Origin: Methanoregula sp. UBA154
GTDB taxonomy: Archaea; Halobacteriota; Methanomicrobia; Methanomicrobiales; Methanospirillaceae
Length of the DNA: 64,000 bases
Reading direction: 5' to 3'
Assembly: GCA_002502245.1 (NCBI GenBank)
Contig: DAPW01000016.1
Location: 10,804-74,803 of the forward strand
In this document: positions 50,808 through 59,402 of the stretch, piece after piece
How positions within the stretch are numbered: the first letter of the stretch is position 1
Layout: each line of letters begins with the position of its first letter
Notes under the pieces: model-generated
Told to the model about the DNA's origin: nothing
Databases searched by the model: none
Seen by the model: the letters and a program-made list of their open reading frames with translations, nothing else
Translations under genes and position numbers: made by a program

Positions 50808-51949
50808 TGTCTGATCACCGTTTCCGGGTCCTTGAGAAGATGCCCGGTAACAACACAGACTATCGTCTCGTTCCGGTCAATGGCACCCATCTGGACAAGT
50901 TTGCGTATTCCGGCAACTGATGCCGCTGAAGCAGGTTCGACACCGATGCCTTCCTTCCGTGCAAGGTCTCTTTGCATCTGCAGGATCTCGTCATCGGTTA
51001 CCGTTTCTGCAAGGCCGCCGGTCTTTCGGATTGCGTTCAGGGCTTTTTCAGCATTCACCGGCGCGCCTATCCTGATCGCGGTTGCAATGGTTTCAGGATG
51101 CTGTTCGGGAATGACCTCCGGCAGGTTCTCGCGGATCGCTCGTACAAGCGGACTTGATCCCTGGGCCTGGATGCCGGTCATCATCGGGAGCCGGTCGATG
51201 AGACCAAGTTCCTCAAGTTCCATGAATCCCTTGTGGACTGCTGATATGTTGCCGGCATTGCCCACCGGGAGTACGAACCGGTCCGGGACATCCCCGAGCT
51301 GGTCAAGCGCTTCAAACCCGATGGTCTTCTGGCCCTCGAGCCGGAACGGGTTGATGGAGTTGAGGAGATAGAGACCGTGGGAGAGGCAGAGGTCATGGAC
51401 CATCTCGAGGGCACGGTCAAAGTTGCCACGGATTGAGATGACTTTTGCCCCGTGCATCAGGGCCTGTGCGATTTTCCCCACGGCTACCTTTCCGGCCGGC
51501 AGCAGGACAACTGCCGGGATACCCGCTTTTGCTCCATAGACCGCAAGGCTGGCAGAAGTATTGCCGGTACTTGCGCAGGCCACGCTCTTCATGCCCAGCT
51601 GGACAGCCATTGAGACCCCGACGGTCATACCCCTGTCCTTGAACGAGCCGGAGGGGTTCATGCCCTCGTGCTTTGCATAGAGGTGCTTAAGGCCCATCTC
51701 TTTTCCCAGACTCTCGAGATGGTACAGCGGGGTGCCTCCTTCCTGCAGGGTGACCGGCGGGATGGTCACGGGCAGCAGTTCCTTGTACCGCCAGACCGAG
51801 AGTGGCCGGGAGTTCCAGATCTCCCGCTTCACGGACATGGTATCGAGCGGGTATCTGACCGCAAGAAGATGGCCGCATTTTTTGCAGTTATAGATGATCT
51901 CGTCAGCGGGATAGGTGGCTCCACAGTTGACGCAAGCGAGATGGTACAT
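50744..51949 (-). CDS. thrC: threonine synthase
   Basis: 401 residues. An N-terminal zinc-ribbon-like start ('CVNCGATYPADEIIYNCKKC'), then the PLP-binding 'NPSGSFKDRGMTVGVSMAVQ' with the Schiff-base lysine, and 'ASTGNTSASLAVYGAKAGIP' and 'PVGNAGNISAVHKGF'. It makes threonine from O-phosphohomoserine. Start ATG 51949 rather than 51976. Confidence 0.95.
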   Translation of the reverse strand: MYHLACVNCGATYPADEIIYNCKKCGHLLAVRYPLDTMSVKREIWNSRPLSVWRYKELLPVTIPPVTLQEGGTPLYHLESLGKEMGLKHLYAKHEGMNPSGSFKDRGMTVGVSMAVQLGMKSVACASTGNTSASLAVYGAKAGIPAVVLLPAGKVAVGKIAQALMHGAKVISIRGNFDRALEMVHDLCLSHGLYLLNSINPFRLEGQKTIGFEALDQLGDVPDRFVLPVGNAGNISAVHKGFMELEELGLIDRLPMMTGIQAQGSSPLVRAIRENLPEVIPEQHPETIATAIRIGAPVNAEKALNAIRKTGGLAETVTDDEILQMQRDLARKEGIGVEPASAASVAGIRKLVQMGAIDRNETIVCVVTGHLLKDPETVIRQCEPPIEINADLPSLLSALHL

Positions 51950-52040
51950 GAGGATCACTTGGCCGGCTGAATACATATAGGGTTGCGGTTCTCGTTACAA
52001 AAGGAGTGCGGTACAACCGGATTGTTCCCGGTAAATCAGG

Positions 52041-52859
52041 TCACCTGCCGCTGGTATCACGCGAGAGCAAGCGGTAAAGCGCATCCCTGCGGTCTTTTTC
52101 AACCGGAAACTGGTGCCGGGTTGTTGCGATTAGTGCGGGATCGAGATCGGTAAACAGCAGCTGTTCAGCCTCGTTCGCCCTGCTGATGATGGTTCCCTGC
52201 GGGTCGGCAGTCATGGAGTTCCCCGAATAGGATTCAACCGGCGTCTGACCGGTTGTATTCACGCCAATGACATACATCTGGTTTTCCAGGGCCCGTGCCT
52301 GGATGAAGAGCTCCCACTGCCTGGTACGGATATGCGGCCATGCGGACGGGACAAAAACCGCCTGCACGCCCTTGCTGGCATAGAGGCGGAAGAGATCGGG
52401 GAACCGCAGATCATAACAGATGGCAATTCCGCAGTTCAGGGAATCAAGGGTAAACATGCCCAGATCTGTACCCGGGGAGTTTCCTTCATCCTCGTGCCCA
52501 TAGGAGAACAGGTGTATCTTTGCATAGGATGCAAGGATCCTTCCATCCCTGTCAATCACCAAAGCAGTGTTTTTCGGAAAGGGATCATTTGCCTGCCGGA
52601 AGGATCCAAGGATCCCAATCCCGTACTCTTTTGCATATGCCTGAAGGGAGGATACAATACTCCCGTGAATATCCTGAATATTCTTCCGTGGCCGGGGATC
52701 CCAGCCGGTGGCAAACTGTTCGGGAAAGCAGATAATGGCTGCACCTGAGGCAGCAGCATGCCGGACCATCATGCCGGCTTTTTCCAGGGTCTTCTCCGGC
52801 TCTTCCCAGATGCTCGCGATCTGGGCGCTGCAAATCCTGACAACAGACGGGTTCTGCAC
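52041..52859 (-). CDS. carbon-nitrogen hydrolase (nitrilase superfamily)
   Basis: 272 residues, GTG start after GAGGAGG. The catalytic triad is visible: Glu47 in FPEQFATG, Lys114 in SYAKIHLF, Cys148 in AICYDLRFPDLF. The NIT2/omega-amidase or deaminated-glutathione-amidase branch fits ('GHEDEGNSPG', 'YDLRFPDLFRLYASKGV'), but the substrate is not certain. Third gene after marC and a 65-residue gene. Confidence 0.9.
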   Translation of the reverse strand: MQNPSVVRICSAQIASIWEEPEKTLEKAGMMVRHAAASGAAIICFPEQFATGWDPRPRKNIQDIHGSIVSSLQAYAKEYGIGILGSFRQANDPFPKNTALVIDRDGRILASYAKIHLFSYGHEDEGNSPGTDLGMFTLDSLNCGIAICYDLRFPDLFRLYASKGVQAVFVPSAWPHIRTRQWELFIQARALENQMYVIGVNTTGQTPVESYSGNSMTADPQGTIISRANEAEQLLFTDLDPALIATTRHQFPVEKDRRDALYRLLSRDTSGR

Positions 52860-52871
52860 AAACAGGCCTCC

Positions 52872-53069
52872 TCAGAGCGGGAACGGGCATCCCGGGTTAC
52901 TGACCCCGGGCAGGTCAGCACCAGATACGGTTGTGGTACTCGGCAGAAACGTGGCAGGAACAATCCGTATTCCCCGGAGCATCCCGTCAATCAGAGTGCC
53001 GGCACCGTTGATACTGCTCCCGATATGCACCAATCCAGCCAATGAGAGTTCCCGGTCCTTCATGTTCAT
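52872..53069 (-). CDS. small protein between marC and nitrilase, unknown
   Basis: 65 residues; the ATG overlaps the marC stop (ATGA) and a second ATG at 53063 has AGGCGG upstream. 'LSLAGLVHIGSSINGAGTLI' and 'GMLRGIRIVPATFLPSTTTV' are mildly hydrophobic. Its stop adjoins the nitrilase ribosome binding site. No family recognised. Confidence 0.55.
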   Translation of the reverse strand: MNMKDRELSLAGLVHIGSSINGAGTLIDGMLRGIRIVPATFLPSTTTVSGADLPGVSNPGCPFPL

Positions 53070-53716
53070 CCGCCTGCCAGCAGGGGAAATGCGGTCCTGA
53101 TCCCGGTGAGGACGAACTGCACGGCAATGGCAATGAGCAGCATGCCCATCAGGCGGTTTATCGCGCGGTATTCCCGCTGGCCGACTTTCGACATGATATA
53201 ATCTGAATTTTTCATCATATAATACGTGATCACGATGGAGAGGACGATCGCAAAGAAGACCATGCCGACTGCTAACAGGGTGAGAGCTATCGCTTCGTTC
53301 ATCAGGACAATCGTTGTGGTAATTGCTCCCGGCCCGGCGATCATGGGGATGGCTATCGGCATGACCGCAATATCTTCGGCGTCACGGGACTCGTATTTTT
53401 CCGTTGCCGTCAGTTTGGTACGCGATGTCTTTGCATAGACCATCTCCATACCGATACCAAACAGCAGGATCCCTCCGGCAATACGGAATGCTTCAAGGCT
53501 GATCCCGAAGATCTGGAGGATCCAGGCGCCAAGCACCGCGACAAGGAGCAGGATAAATACAGCATACCGGCAGGCGTCACGGGCAATGACCGTCCGTGCA
53601 GGCCGTTCCAGCGTTGTTGTAAGGGAGGCGTAGATCAGGGTTGCCCCGAGCGGGTTCACGATGATTAGGATAGAAGATATCGCCAGCAATGCAAAACTGA
53701 GGACGTCTCCTGCCAT
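53066..53716 (-). CDS. MarC family integral membrane protein
   Basis: 216 residues with six predicted membrane helices, e.g. 'VLSFALLAISSILIIVNPLG' and 'VFILLLVAVLGAWILQIFGI'. The family motifs NPxG in the first helix and 'IAIPMIAGPGAITTTIVLMN' are present. Function unresolved; the old antibiotic-resistance assignment is doubtful. ATG 53716 is preferred to the TTG at 53737. A TATA-like TTTTTAAA lies about 45 bases upstream. Confidence 0.9.
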   Translation of the reverse strand: MAGDVLSFALLAISSILIIVNPLGATLIYASLTTTLERPARTVIARDACRYAVFILLLVAVLGAWILQIFGISLEAFRIAGGILLFGIGMEMVYAKTSRTKLTATEKYESRDAEDIAVMPIAIPMIAGPGAITTTIVLMNEAIALTLLAVGMVFFAIVLSIVITYYMMKNSDYIMSKVGQREYRAINRLMGMLLIAIAVQFVLTGIRTAFPLLAGG

Positions 53717-54327
53717 CAAGGATAGTGCAGTCCCCAAGAGTAATAGATATTATGGTCTTTTTAAAAAGACAGCCCATGATCAGAGAATATCATTGGGGAT
53801 GAGGTTGGGGAATCCTCCACGGTCAGACGCGATAATGTCCTTTCTCCCTCCATCCCACCCGGCGCCCGTATCACCAGCAAATCGATTGCCCAAAAAAAGA
53901 GCGTACGTCCCGGCCACGCTTCTTCCTCGTGAAAATGCAGAAAGACCACAATGATCCGGCCTTATCCCGGTATGTTTTTTCAGGAGATTCACACAATCCG
54001 GCTCCGGAACCGGCCAATCAGTTCCCTTGACGGCCCCGGATTGCTCCGTCCCTGAAAAGAGGAATTCCTCCATCGATCCAAATGAAGGTTCGACGGCAGA
54101 TCCACCTTCGTCTCTTAAAGAGTCAGATTGATAACCGGGTTGGCGGAGAGGCCGGTTCCCGGGACGGGGTGCTCTCCGGACCTGGTGAAGAAAGCCGTGA
54201 CGATAAGACCGAAGAACCATGCAGCGAGTCCGGGGCAGGTTGAATGGCACTGTCGCGTCATTGCATAGGCTGACGGCGGAAGCAAAGTCCCCGGCAGCGT
54301 CAGAGTTTTAATGACCTCTGTAAAAAA
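53717..54327. other. intergenic region between marC and ndk
   Basis: 611 bases. A minus-strand frame (53780-54250, 156 codons) is proline/arginine/glycine rich with no fold pattern and is probably chance. The marC promoter lies at the left. Nothing else recognised. Confidence 0.5.
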
Positions 54328-54780
54328 TCAGTATTCATACAGCACGGATTCGTCAATCCGCGTGTACGTGGTAAGTTCTGCCGGCCTGAAATGAATGCCA
54401 ATCTCGCGGGCTGCACTTTCCGGTGAATCGGAGGCATGAATGACATTGCGGCCGATATCAATACCGTAATCACCGCGTATGGTCCCCGGGGCTGCCTCCT
54501 GCGGGTTCGTCGCTCCAATAACCTTACGGACAATCGACACGACATTGCGGCCTTCCCAGACCATTAAAAAGACCGGCCCCCCCATGATATACTGCTTCAG
54601 GGAAGGGAAGAAGGGTTTTGCGAGATGTTCCTTATACTGGTCGGTAACCCGTGGTTCGGGTAATCTCTCAAACCGGGCTGCGACAAGCTTTAAGCCTTTC
54701 TTCTCGAGCCGGGAAACGATATCCCCGACAAGACCACGCTGGACACCGTCAGGCTTGACCATGACGAAGGTGCGGTCCAA
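54328..54780 (-). CDS. ndk: nucleoside diphosphate kinase
   Basis: 150 residues. 'RTFVMVKPDGVQRGLVGDIV' and active-site His115 in 'NVIHASDSPESAAREI'. It phosphorylates NDPs through phosphohistidine. It uses a TTG start, supported by GGAGTGA 6 bases upstream, which overlaps the rpl24e stop. Last gene of the rpl7ae-rps28e-rpl24e-ndk cluster common in Euryarchaeota. Confidence 0.96.
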   Translation of the reverse strand: MDRTFVMVKPDGVQRGLVGDIVSRLEKKGLKLVAARFERLPEPRVTDQYKEHLAKPFFPSLKQYIMGGPVFLMVWEGRNVVSIVRKVIGATNPQEAAPGTIRGDYGIDIGRNVIHASDSPESAAREIGIHFRPAELTTYTRIDESVLYEY

Positions 54781-54786
54781 GAGATT

Positions 54787-54981
54787 TCACTCCTTCTTGG
54801 CGGCAGCTTTCCTGCCGGCAGCGGTCCATTCAACCCGACGGGAAACCCTGCCGAGCTTGTGGTTGTTCTCGCACTTGGTGCTGCAGAAGTAGAAGATCGT
54901 GCCGTCCTTTTTTATGAGCATCTTTCCGGTGCCCGGCTCAAGCTGGACACCACAGAAGGTGCAGACATGCTGTTCGACCAT
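54787..54981 (-). CDS. rpl24e: ribosomal protein L24e
   Basis: 64 residues. Zinc-binding pairs in 'HVCTFCGVQLEPGTGKMLIK' and 'YFCSTKCENNHKLGR' (CxxC ... CxxxC) and a basic tail. It belongs to the large subunit. ATG 54981 follows TAAGGTA. Confidence 0.95.
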   Translation of the reverse strand: MVEQHVCTFCGVQLEPGTGKMLIKKDGTIFYFCSTKCENNHKLGRVSRRVEWTAAGRKAAAKKE

Positions 54982-54985
54982 TACC

Positions 54986-55195
54986 TTACCGCCTCGACAT
55001 TTTCTTTGCTTCGCGCTCGGTCTCAAGGAGCATGATAATATCTCCTTCGCGAATGGGGCCGACCGTATTCCGCGTGATGATCCGGCCCTTGTTGTTGCCA
55101 TCAAGGATGCGGCACTTCACCTGCATTGCTTCACCGTGCATGCCGGTTGAGCCAACAACCTCGATTACTTCTGCCGGCGTTGCATCGTCTGCCAT
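54986..55195 (-). CDS. rps28e: ribosomal protein S28e
   Basis: 69 residues. 'PAEVIEVVGSTGMHGEAMQV' and 'TRNTVGPIREGDIIMLLETE' are the conserved S28e OB-fold. Small-subunit protein. TGAGG lies 8 bases before the ATG. Confidence 0.95.
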   Translation of the reverse strand: MADDATPAEVIEVVGSTGMHGEAMQVKCRILDGNNKGRIITRNTVGPIREGDIIMLLETEREAKKMSRR

Positions 55196-55205
55196 GATAC
55201 GAACC

Positions 55206-55574
55206 TCACGCCTTCAGCGCGGTGAGCTGCTTTGCAAGATCTTCGATCGTTTCTTTTGCCTTGCCAGGCTTTACGATTGCGGCCGCTGCAGAGCCAACAT
55301 CGAGACCGCTGGCGGCTCCGATGTCGTTCTGCTTGTTGATGAAGATATAGGGGATCTTCTTCTCGTCACAAAGGGGGCCGAGGTGCATAACAATCTCTTC
55401 AGGTTCAACATCGGCACCAATGACCACGAGCGCTGCAATCCCGCGCTCGATGGCTTTTGTTGCCTCATTGGATCCCTTCTTAATCTTGCCGGTATCTCTT
55501 GCAACCTCAAGGGCTTCGAGCGCCTTGTTCTGGAGCTCCTCGGGAGCTTCTGTTTTTACGTAACCTTTTGCCAT
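55206..55574 (-). CDS. rpl7ae: ribosomal protein L7Ae
   Basis: 122 residues. 'GSNEATKAIERGIAALVVIG' and 'ADVEPEEIVMHLGPLCDEKK' bind kink-turn RNA. It serves in the ribosome, in box C/D and H/ACA guide RNPs and in RNase P. First gene of the cluster with a GAGGTGA ribosome binding site. Confidence 0.96.
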   Translation of the reverse strand: MAKGYVKTEAPEELQNKALEALEVARDTGKIKKGSNEATKAIERGIAALVVIGADVEPEEIVMHLGPLCDEKKIPYIFINKQNDIGAASGLDVGSAAAAIVKPGKAKETIEDLAKQLTALKA

Positions 55575-55731
55575 AACTCACCTCATTCAGGAGTTGAATG
55601 CTCCTTCATTACTCATCAGTCAGCAATGATGTAGCCATATCAATTCAACAGGAACGGAAATAAAGGTTTGTGCACGGCAGGCCAGCCGGTTGTGCACAAG
55701 GAAAAAACGTCCCCGATCCTTCCGGTCCGGA

Positions 55732-57756
55732 TCATCCAGAAAGCCGGTAAATATCCGTCCCGCGGGAAGAATATATTTTCTCCAGTCCCGCTGCCGGCAG
55801 CGTCACGTTATACCGTTCTCGCTCCGAATCCCCCACATAGAGAAGCGTTGCATTGTATTTTCTCATCAGGGAGACGGTCTTTTGGGGCTGTTCGTAGATT
55901 GCGCGGATATCTGCAGGGCGGTCCGAGTACCAGCCGTCATCGTTTCCCCGCCACATAAACTCGTGGAACGGCTGGCCGACAACTACCGGGATTCCGGTGA
56001 ACGAGGAGACCCTCGAATAGTAGGAATAGTCCCCGTTTTCTGCCTCGACAAGGATCTCGCTGCCCGCGAGTGAGCGGAGGTATGCCACCGCACCGGCATC
56101 AGCGGGGTTCTGGCTCTGAAGGTACGCGAGCCCGTCCAGCGTCCCGGGGGCATAACTGTCCGGTGCAATGACCACACAGGGGAGGACAAACAGGAGGGTT
56201 ACGACAACAGCAGTCAGGACAGCGGATGTCCTGCCTGAAACGGGAGGTATCCGTAATGAGGAGGCACACCATTGCCCCGCCCTGATGAACGCGGCGGTAC
56301 CGAGCATCAGCCATGCCGGGAGATAGCACTTGAAGACCGTGTTCATCCGGAAGTACGTCTCCCCCATATTATCTTTCATGTAGATCAGTTCGCACGCGAT
56401 GAGGATCGCAAGCCCGAAGGCAGCGAGGATATCGGGGAGATCCCGGTCGGCCTTTGCAATGAAATAAACGAGCGGGATCACGGCGATCCCTGCTGCCACG
56501 TAGCCGGCAAGGGCAAACGGCAGGCATGCAAGCAGAAGCCAGGGTTTTTTCCGGATTTCCGGAACAAGGAGGGCAATGAAGATGGCAATGAAGATACCGT
56601 TCACCCAGAGGAACTCGAGCGGATCCGAAGGTGTCCGGACAAGGGCAATAGCCCCGGTCGTAGTCTTCAGCTGAAGATAAAACGGCAGGTAGCAGAGGAT
56701 CGAGAGCGGGGGGATCGCAAACAGAAATGCCCATGCGGCCCGGTCCGCGCGGTCTCTTTGGAGGATGAGAAGCCCGGTGATGAGTACGAGGGGCGCGTAG
56801 AGGAGGACATCCCACGTATTGAAGAGCGGCATGGAACCAAGGCTCACGGCGATGAGTGCCATGACCGTGATTTTTTGCGGCCGCTCCAGCGTCCCCCATC
56901 GTTTGTATGCAAAAAGGAGGAGGAAGAGCAGGAAGACCTGGTTGAAGATCGATATGACATGGGCATGGACATCCCCCCAGACAAAGGAGAAGAGCGGGAA
57001 CTCGTTGATGGTGTTGGTGATCGTCCGGGTGCCCAACCATGACAGGGAGGGATCATAGGCCGGGTTCACTGCCTTTCCCGTGATGATCTGGAAGACCAGC
57101 GCAGGGTTGGGCAGGATGAGGGTAATTAAGGGGAGCCAGCGGAAGCGGTCAAGGAGCAGGGTACCGATCGCATACAGGCTGACCGCTGCCAGGGCAAAGA
57201 CCGTTGGCAACGAGAGGTTGAACGCGACAGGTGATGGCACGCCAGAGACAATCGCAAGACACCCGAGCATCCAGTACCCGAGATAGTAATAGACATTTAA
57301 AAAGCCCCCGGCAAACCACGGGTCAAGCGGCGGGATGACCGGACTCCGTATGACCGATGCGAGGAAGGCATGGTCCATGAACTTCTCGGCAAAAGAGATG
57401 GTCGGGTTGGCAAACCGGATGCTCAGCATAAAGAAAAACGCGATAAGGAAGAGGGCTTCCCAGTGCCAGGCCGACCTCAGCCCGGCAAGGGAATAGTCCC
57501 TCCGGTAAAGGTAGTATACGATGAGGGCGAGGAACGGGAGCAGGGCGAGATGGACCGGAAGCCGGACAAGCCCGCAGTACCATGAGATGAGCGTGAAAGC
57601 GAGAACGGAAGCCGGGAATGCGGCCGGGAATGCAAATCCGCCAAATGTCTTTTTAAGCACCGGCCAGACCGAGAGCTGGAGCAGCGTGAGGAGCGCAAGC
57701 CAGCTGATGACACCAAGGATCTGCTGTTCAGCCGACAGGGGGTTCCCCCCCGCCAA
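55732..57756 (-). CDS. DUF2298 (YYY-type) polytopic membrane protein, probable glycosyltransferase
   Basis: 674 residues with about 14 hydrophobic helices. 'NPTISFAEKFMDHAFLASVI' and 'GGFLNVYYYLGYWMLGCLAI' (YYY) mark the DUF2298 family. The helices and the soluble C-terminus ('VVVGQPFHEFMWRGNDDGWY') resemble GT-C membrane glycosyltransferases that use lipid-linked sugars. The ORF starts with TTG 57756 and no clear ribosome binding site, so the start is uncertain. Overlaps the flippase-like gene by 29 bases. Confidence 0.85.
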   Translation of the reverse strand: MAGGNPLSAEQQILGVISWLALLTLLQLSVWPVLKKTFGGFAFPAAFPASVLAFTLISWYCGLVRLPVHLALLPFLALIVYYLYRRDYSLAGLRSAWHWEALFLIAFFFMLSIRFANPTISFAEKFMDHAFLASVIRSPVIPPLDPWFAGGFLNVYYYLGYWMLGCLAIVSGVPSPVAFNLSLPTVFALAAVSLYAIGTLLLDRFRWLPLITLILPNPALVFQIITGKAVNPAYDPSLSWLGTRTITNTINEFPLFSFVWGDVHAHVISIFNQVFLLFLLLFAYKRWGTLERPQKITVMALIAVSLGSMPLFNTWDVLLYAPLVLITGLLILQRDRADRAAWAFLFAIPPLSILCYLPFYLQLKTTTGAIALVRTPSDPLEFLWVNGIFIAIFIALLVPEIRKKPWLLLACLPFALAGYVAAGIAVIPLVYFIAKADRDLPDILAAFGLAILIACELIYMKDNMGETYFRMNTVFKCYLPAWLMLGTAAFIRAGQWCASSLRIPPVSGRTSAVLTAVVVTLLFVLPCVVIAPDSYAPGTLDGLAYLQSQNPADAGAVAYLRSLAGSEILVEAENGDYSYYSRVSSFTGIPVVVGQPFHEFMWRGNDDGWYSDRPADIRAIYEQPQKTVSLMRKYNATLLYVGDSERERYNVTLPAAGLEKIYSSRGTDIYRLSG

Positions 57757-58702
57757 GCTTGCTGTTCAGAGCAGTCTTTATGCTCGGTATCACCCAGCTG
57801 CCAAAGTAATAGATCGAGACAATCCCACCGGCCAGGGTTACAAGATTCTTGATGAGATGGTCGATCACTGCTATCAGGATCGCCAGGGGAGCCGAGACCC
57901 CTCCTGCAAGACAGAAGGTAGCCACGAGGGCTGCTTCGTATGTACCCATCCCTCCCGGTGTGAGAGGTACGGCTTTCACCAGGTTGCCGATCACGATGGC
58001 GAGGACGATAAGAGCAAAGGGGATCTGCTCGTTAAACATCAGAATAACTGCGTAACACACGAGGATGTCAAGGAGCCATATAATAATGGATGATGTTCCA
58101 AGGGCCGAGACGGACATTATACTGAGCGATGCCCGCTTGATCTCGTGAAGCATGTTGAGGATGATGATAATGTACTTATTCTCTGAAGAAAATTTCCCGA
58201 CAAGAAGGAGGAAAACAAAAAAGATTGCCCCCCCGGCGAGGGGAACGATAATCAGGGTAGTAAACCACTCGGGAGCGTCCAGAACAAAAAGCAGGGAGAC
58301 CGCCCCAAGGAGCGCGACCGTGACAATATCGAATACCCGCTCGACAATAAGGGAAGATACCCCTTCCGAATAGGTGGTATTGAACTCATGCTTTAAGATG
58401 AATGCCCGGACAAAATCTCCGAGGCGGGCCGGGATGACCAGGTTCACGGTCTGGCTGACAAAAATACATGCTGTGGAAACAGTGATCCCGACGTTGTAAT
58501 TCAGGCTGTTTAAGATCGTGTGGTACCTCCAGCCCCGGAGCCACCAGGCACACAGACAGATTGCCACTGCGATGACAAAATAGAGCAGTATGATATGCTG
58601 AATTGCGATAAGGAGGTCATCCCAGATACTGTAGAGCATGTAGCCGAGTATGCCTGCCGCTATCAGCGTCGGGATGATAATGGTGCTAATCTTTCGATAC
58701 AT
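57728..58702 (-). CDS. UPF0104/lysylphosphatidylglycerol synthase TM-like (AglD/flippase-type) membrane protein
   Basis: 324 residues, about eight membrane helices. 'VNLVIPARLGDFVRAFILKH' and 'KAVPLTPGGMGTYEAALVAT' are the family signatures (PxRxGD, PGGxGxxE). Relatives include AglD-linked and LPG-flippase-like proteins in glycosylation or lipid transfer. Overlaps both neighbours, so it acts with the glycosyltransferase and DUF2298 protein. Confidence 0.88.
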   Translation of the reverse strand: MYRKISTIIIPTLIAAGILGYMLYSIWDDLLIAIQHIILLYFVIAVAICLCAWWLRGWRYHTILNSLNYNVGITVSTACIFVSQTVNLVIPARLGDFVRAFILKHEFNTTYSEGVSSLIVERVFDIVTVALLGAVSLLFVLDAPEWFTTLIIVPLAGGAIFFVFLLLVGKFSSENKYIIIILNMLHEIKRASLSIMSVSALGTSSIIIWLLDILVCYAVILMFNEQIPFALIVLAIVIGNLVKAVPLTPGGMGTYEAALVATFCLAGGVSAPLAILIAVIDHLIKNLVTLAGGIVSIYYFGSWVIPSIKTALNSKLGGGEPPVG

Positions 58703-59402
58703 GGATCTGCCACCACAGGCGCAGGATTGCTGTGCCCATCTCAAAAACATCCCTGAATCGTACCGTTGTACCCTTACCTGCACGCCACCGGACCGGTATT
58801 TCTGTTACCTGGTAACCGGCCCGCTGGGCACGGACAAGGATCTCGGTATCCCAGAACCAGTGGTTTGACCGTATCGTTGGAAGGAGGGGGAGGATCCGCT
58901 CCCGGTTAAATGCCTTGAACCCGCACTGGTGGTCAAAGATCCTGCTCCCGAGAATGAGCCTGACCAGGAAGTTATAACTCCGGCTCGCGATCTCCCGGCC
59001 CTCCGTGCGTACAATATCGCTGGCAGGCAAAAGCCTCGAACCGGTTGATATGTCCGAACCCTCACGGATCGCTGCTATCAGGGCACAGAGGTGCTGCATA
59101 TCCGTGGCAAGATCCACATCGTAGTAGCAGACGATGTTCCCTTGTGCTTCCCGGATTGCCCGGTTCAGTGCCCTGCCCCTCCCCTGGCGCTCATCGTGAT
59201 GAAGGAGACGGACCCGGCGGTCCTGTGCTTCAAACTGCCGGACAAATGCGGTACTTCCGTCGCTACTCCCGTCCTCCGCAACAATTATCTCAAAAACCCT
59301 GGTTATACCGGACAAGGTTTCAATGGATGTTTTCAGGGCAATCTCAAGAGAAGGGCAATCATTGAAAACCGGAATGACCGCGGTGACTTCAGGTCTGGTC
59401 AC
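58686..59402 (-). CDS. GT2 family glycosyltransferase (dolichyl-phosphate hexose synthase-like)
   Basis: 238 residues. 'TAVIPVFNDCPSLEIALKTS', 'IIVAEDGSSDGSTAFVRQFE' and 'YYDVDLATDMQHLCALIAAI' (DxD-type metal site) define GT2; 'DHQCGFKAFNRERILPLLPT' is typical of dolichol-phosphate sugar synthases. GTG 59402 has GGGGAGGG 6 bases upstream. It probably loads a hexose onto a polyprenyl phosphate. Confidence 0.9.
   Translation of the reverse strand: MTRPEVTAVIPVFNDCPSLEIALKTSIETLSGITRVFEIIVAEDGSSDGSTAFVRQFEAQDRRVRLLHHDERQGRGRALNRAIREAQGNIVCYYDVDLATDMQHLCALIAAIREGSDISTGSRLLPASDIVRTEGREIASRSYNFLVRLILGSRIFDHQCGFKAFNRERILPLLPTIRSNHWFWDTEILVRAQRAGYQVTEIPVRWRAGKGTTVRFRDVFEMGTAILRLWWQIHVSKD

Noticed and set aside
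53780..54250. 156-codon minus-strand frame between marC and ndk
   Set aside because: Pro/Arg/Gly-rich, no ribosome binding site, fold pattern or family resemblance. It may be chance, so I did not call it.
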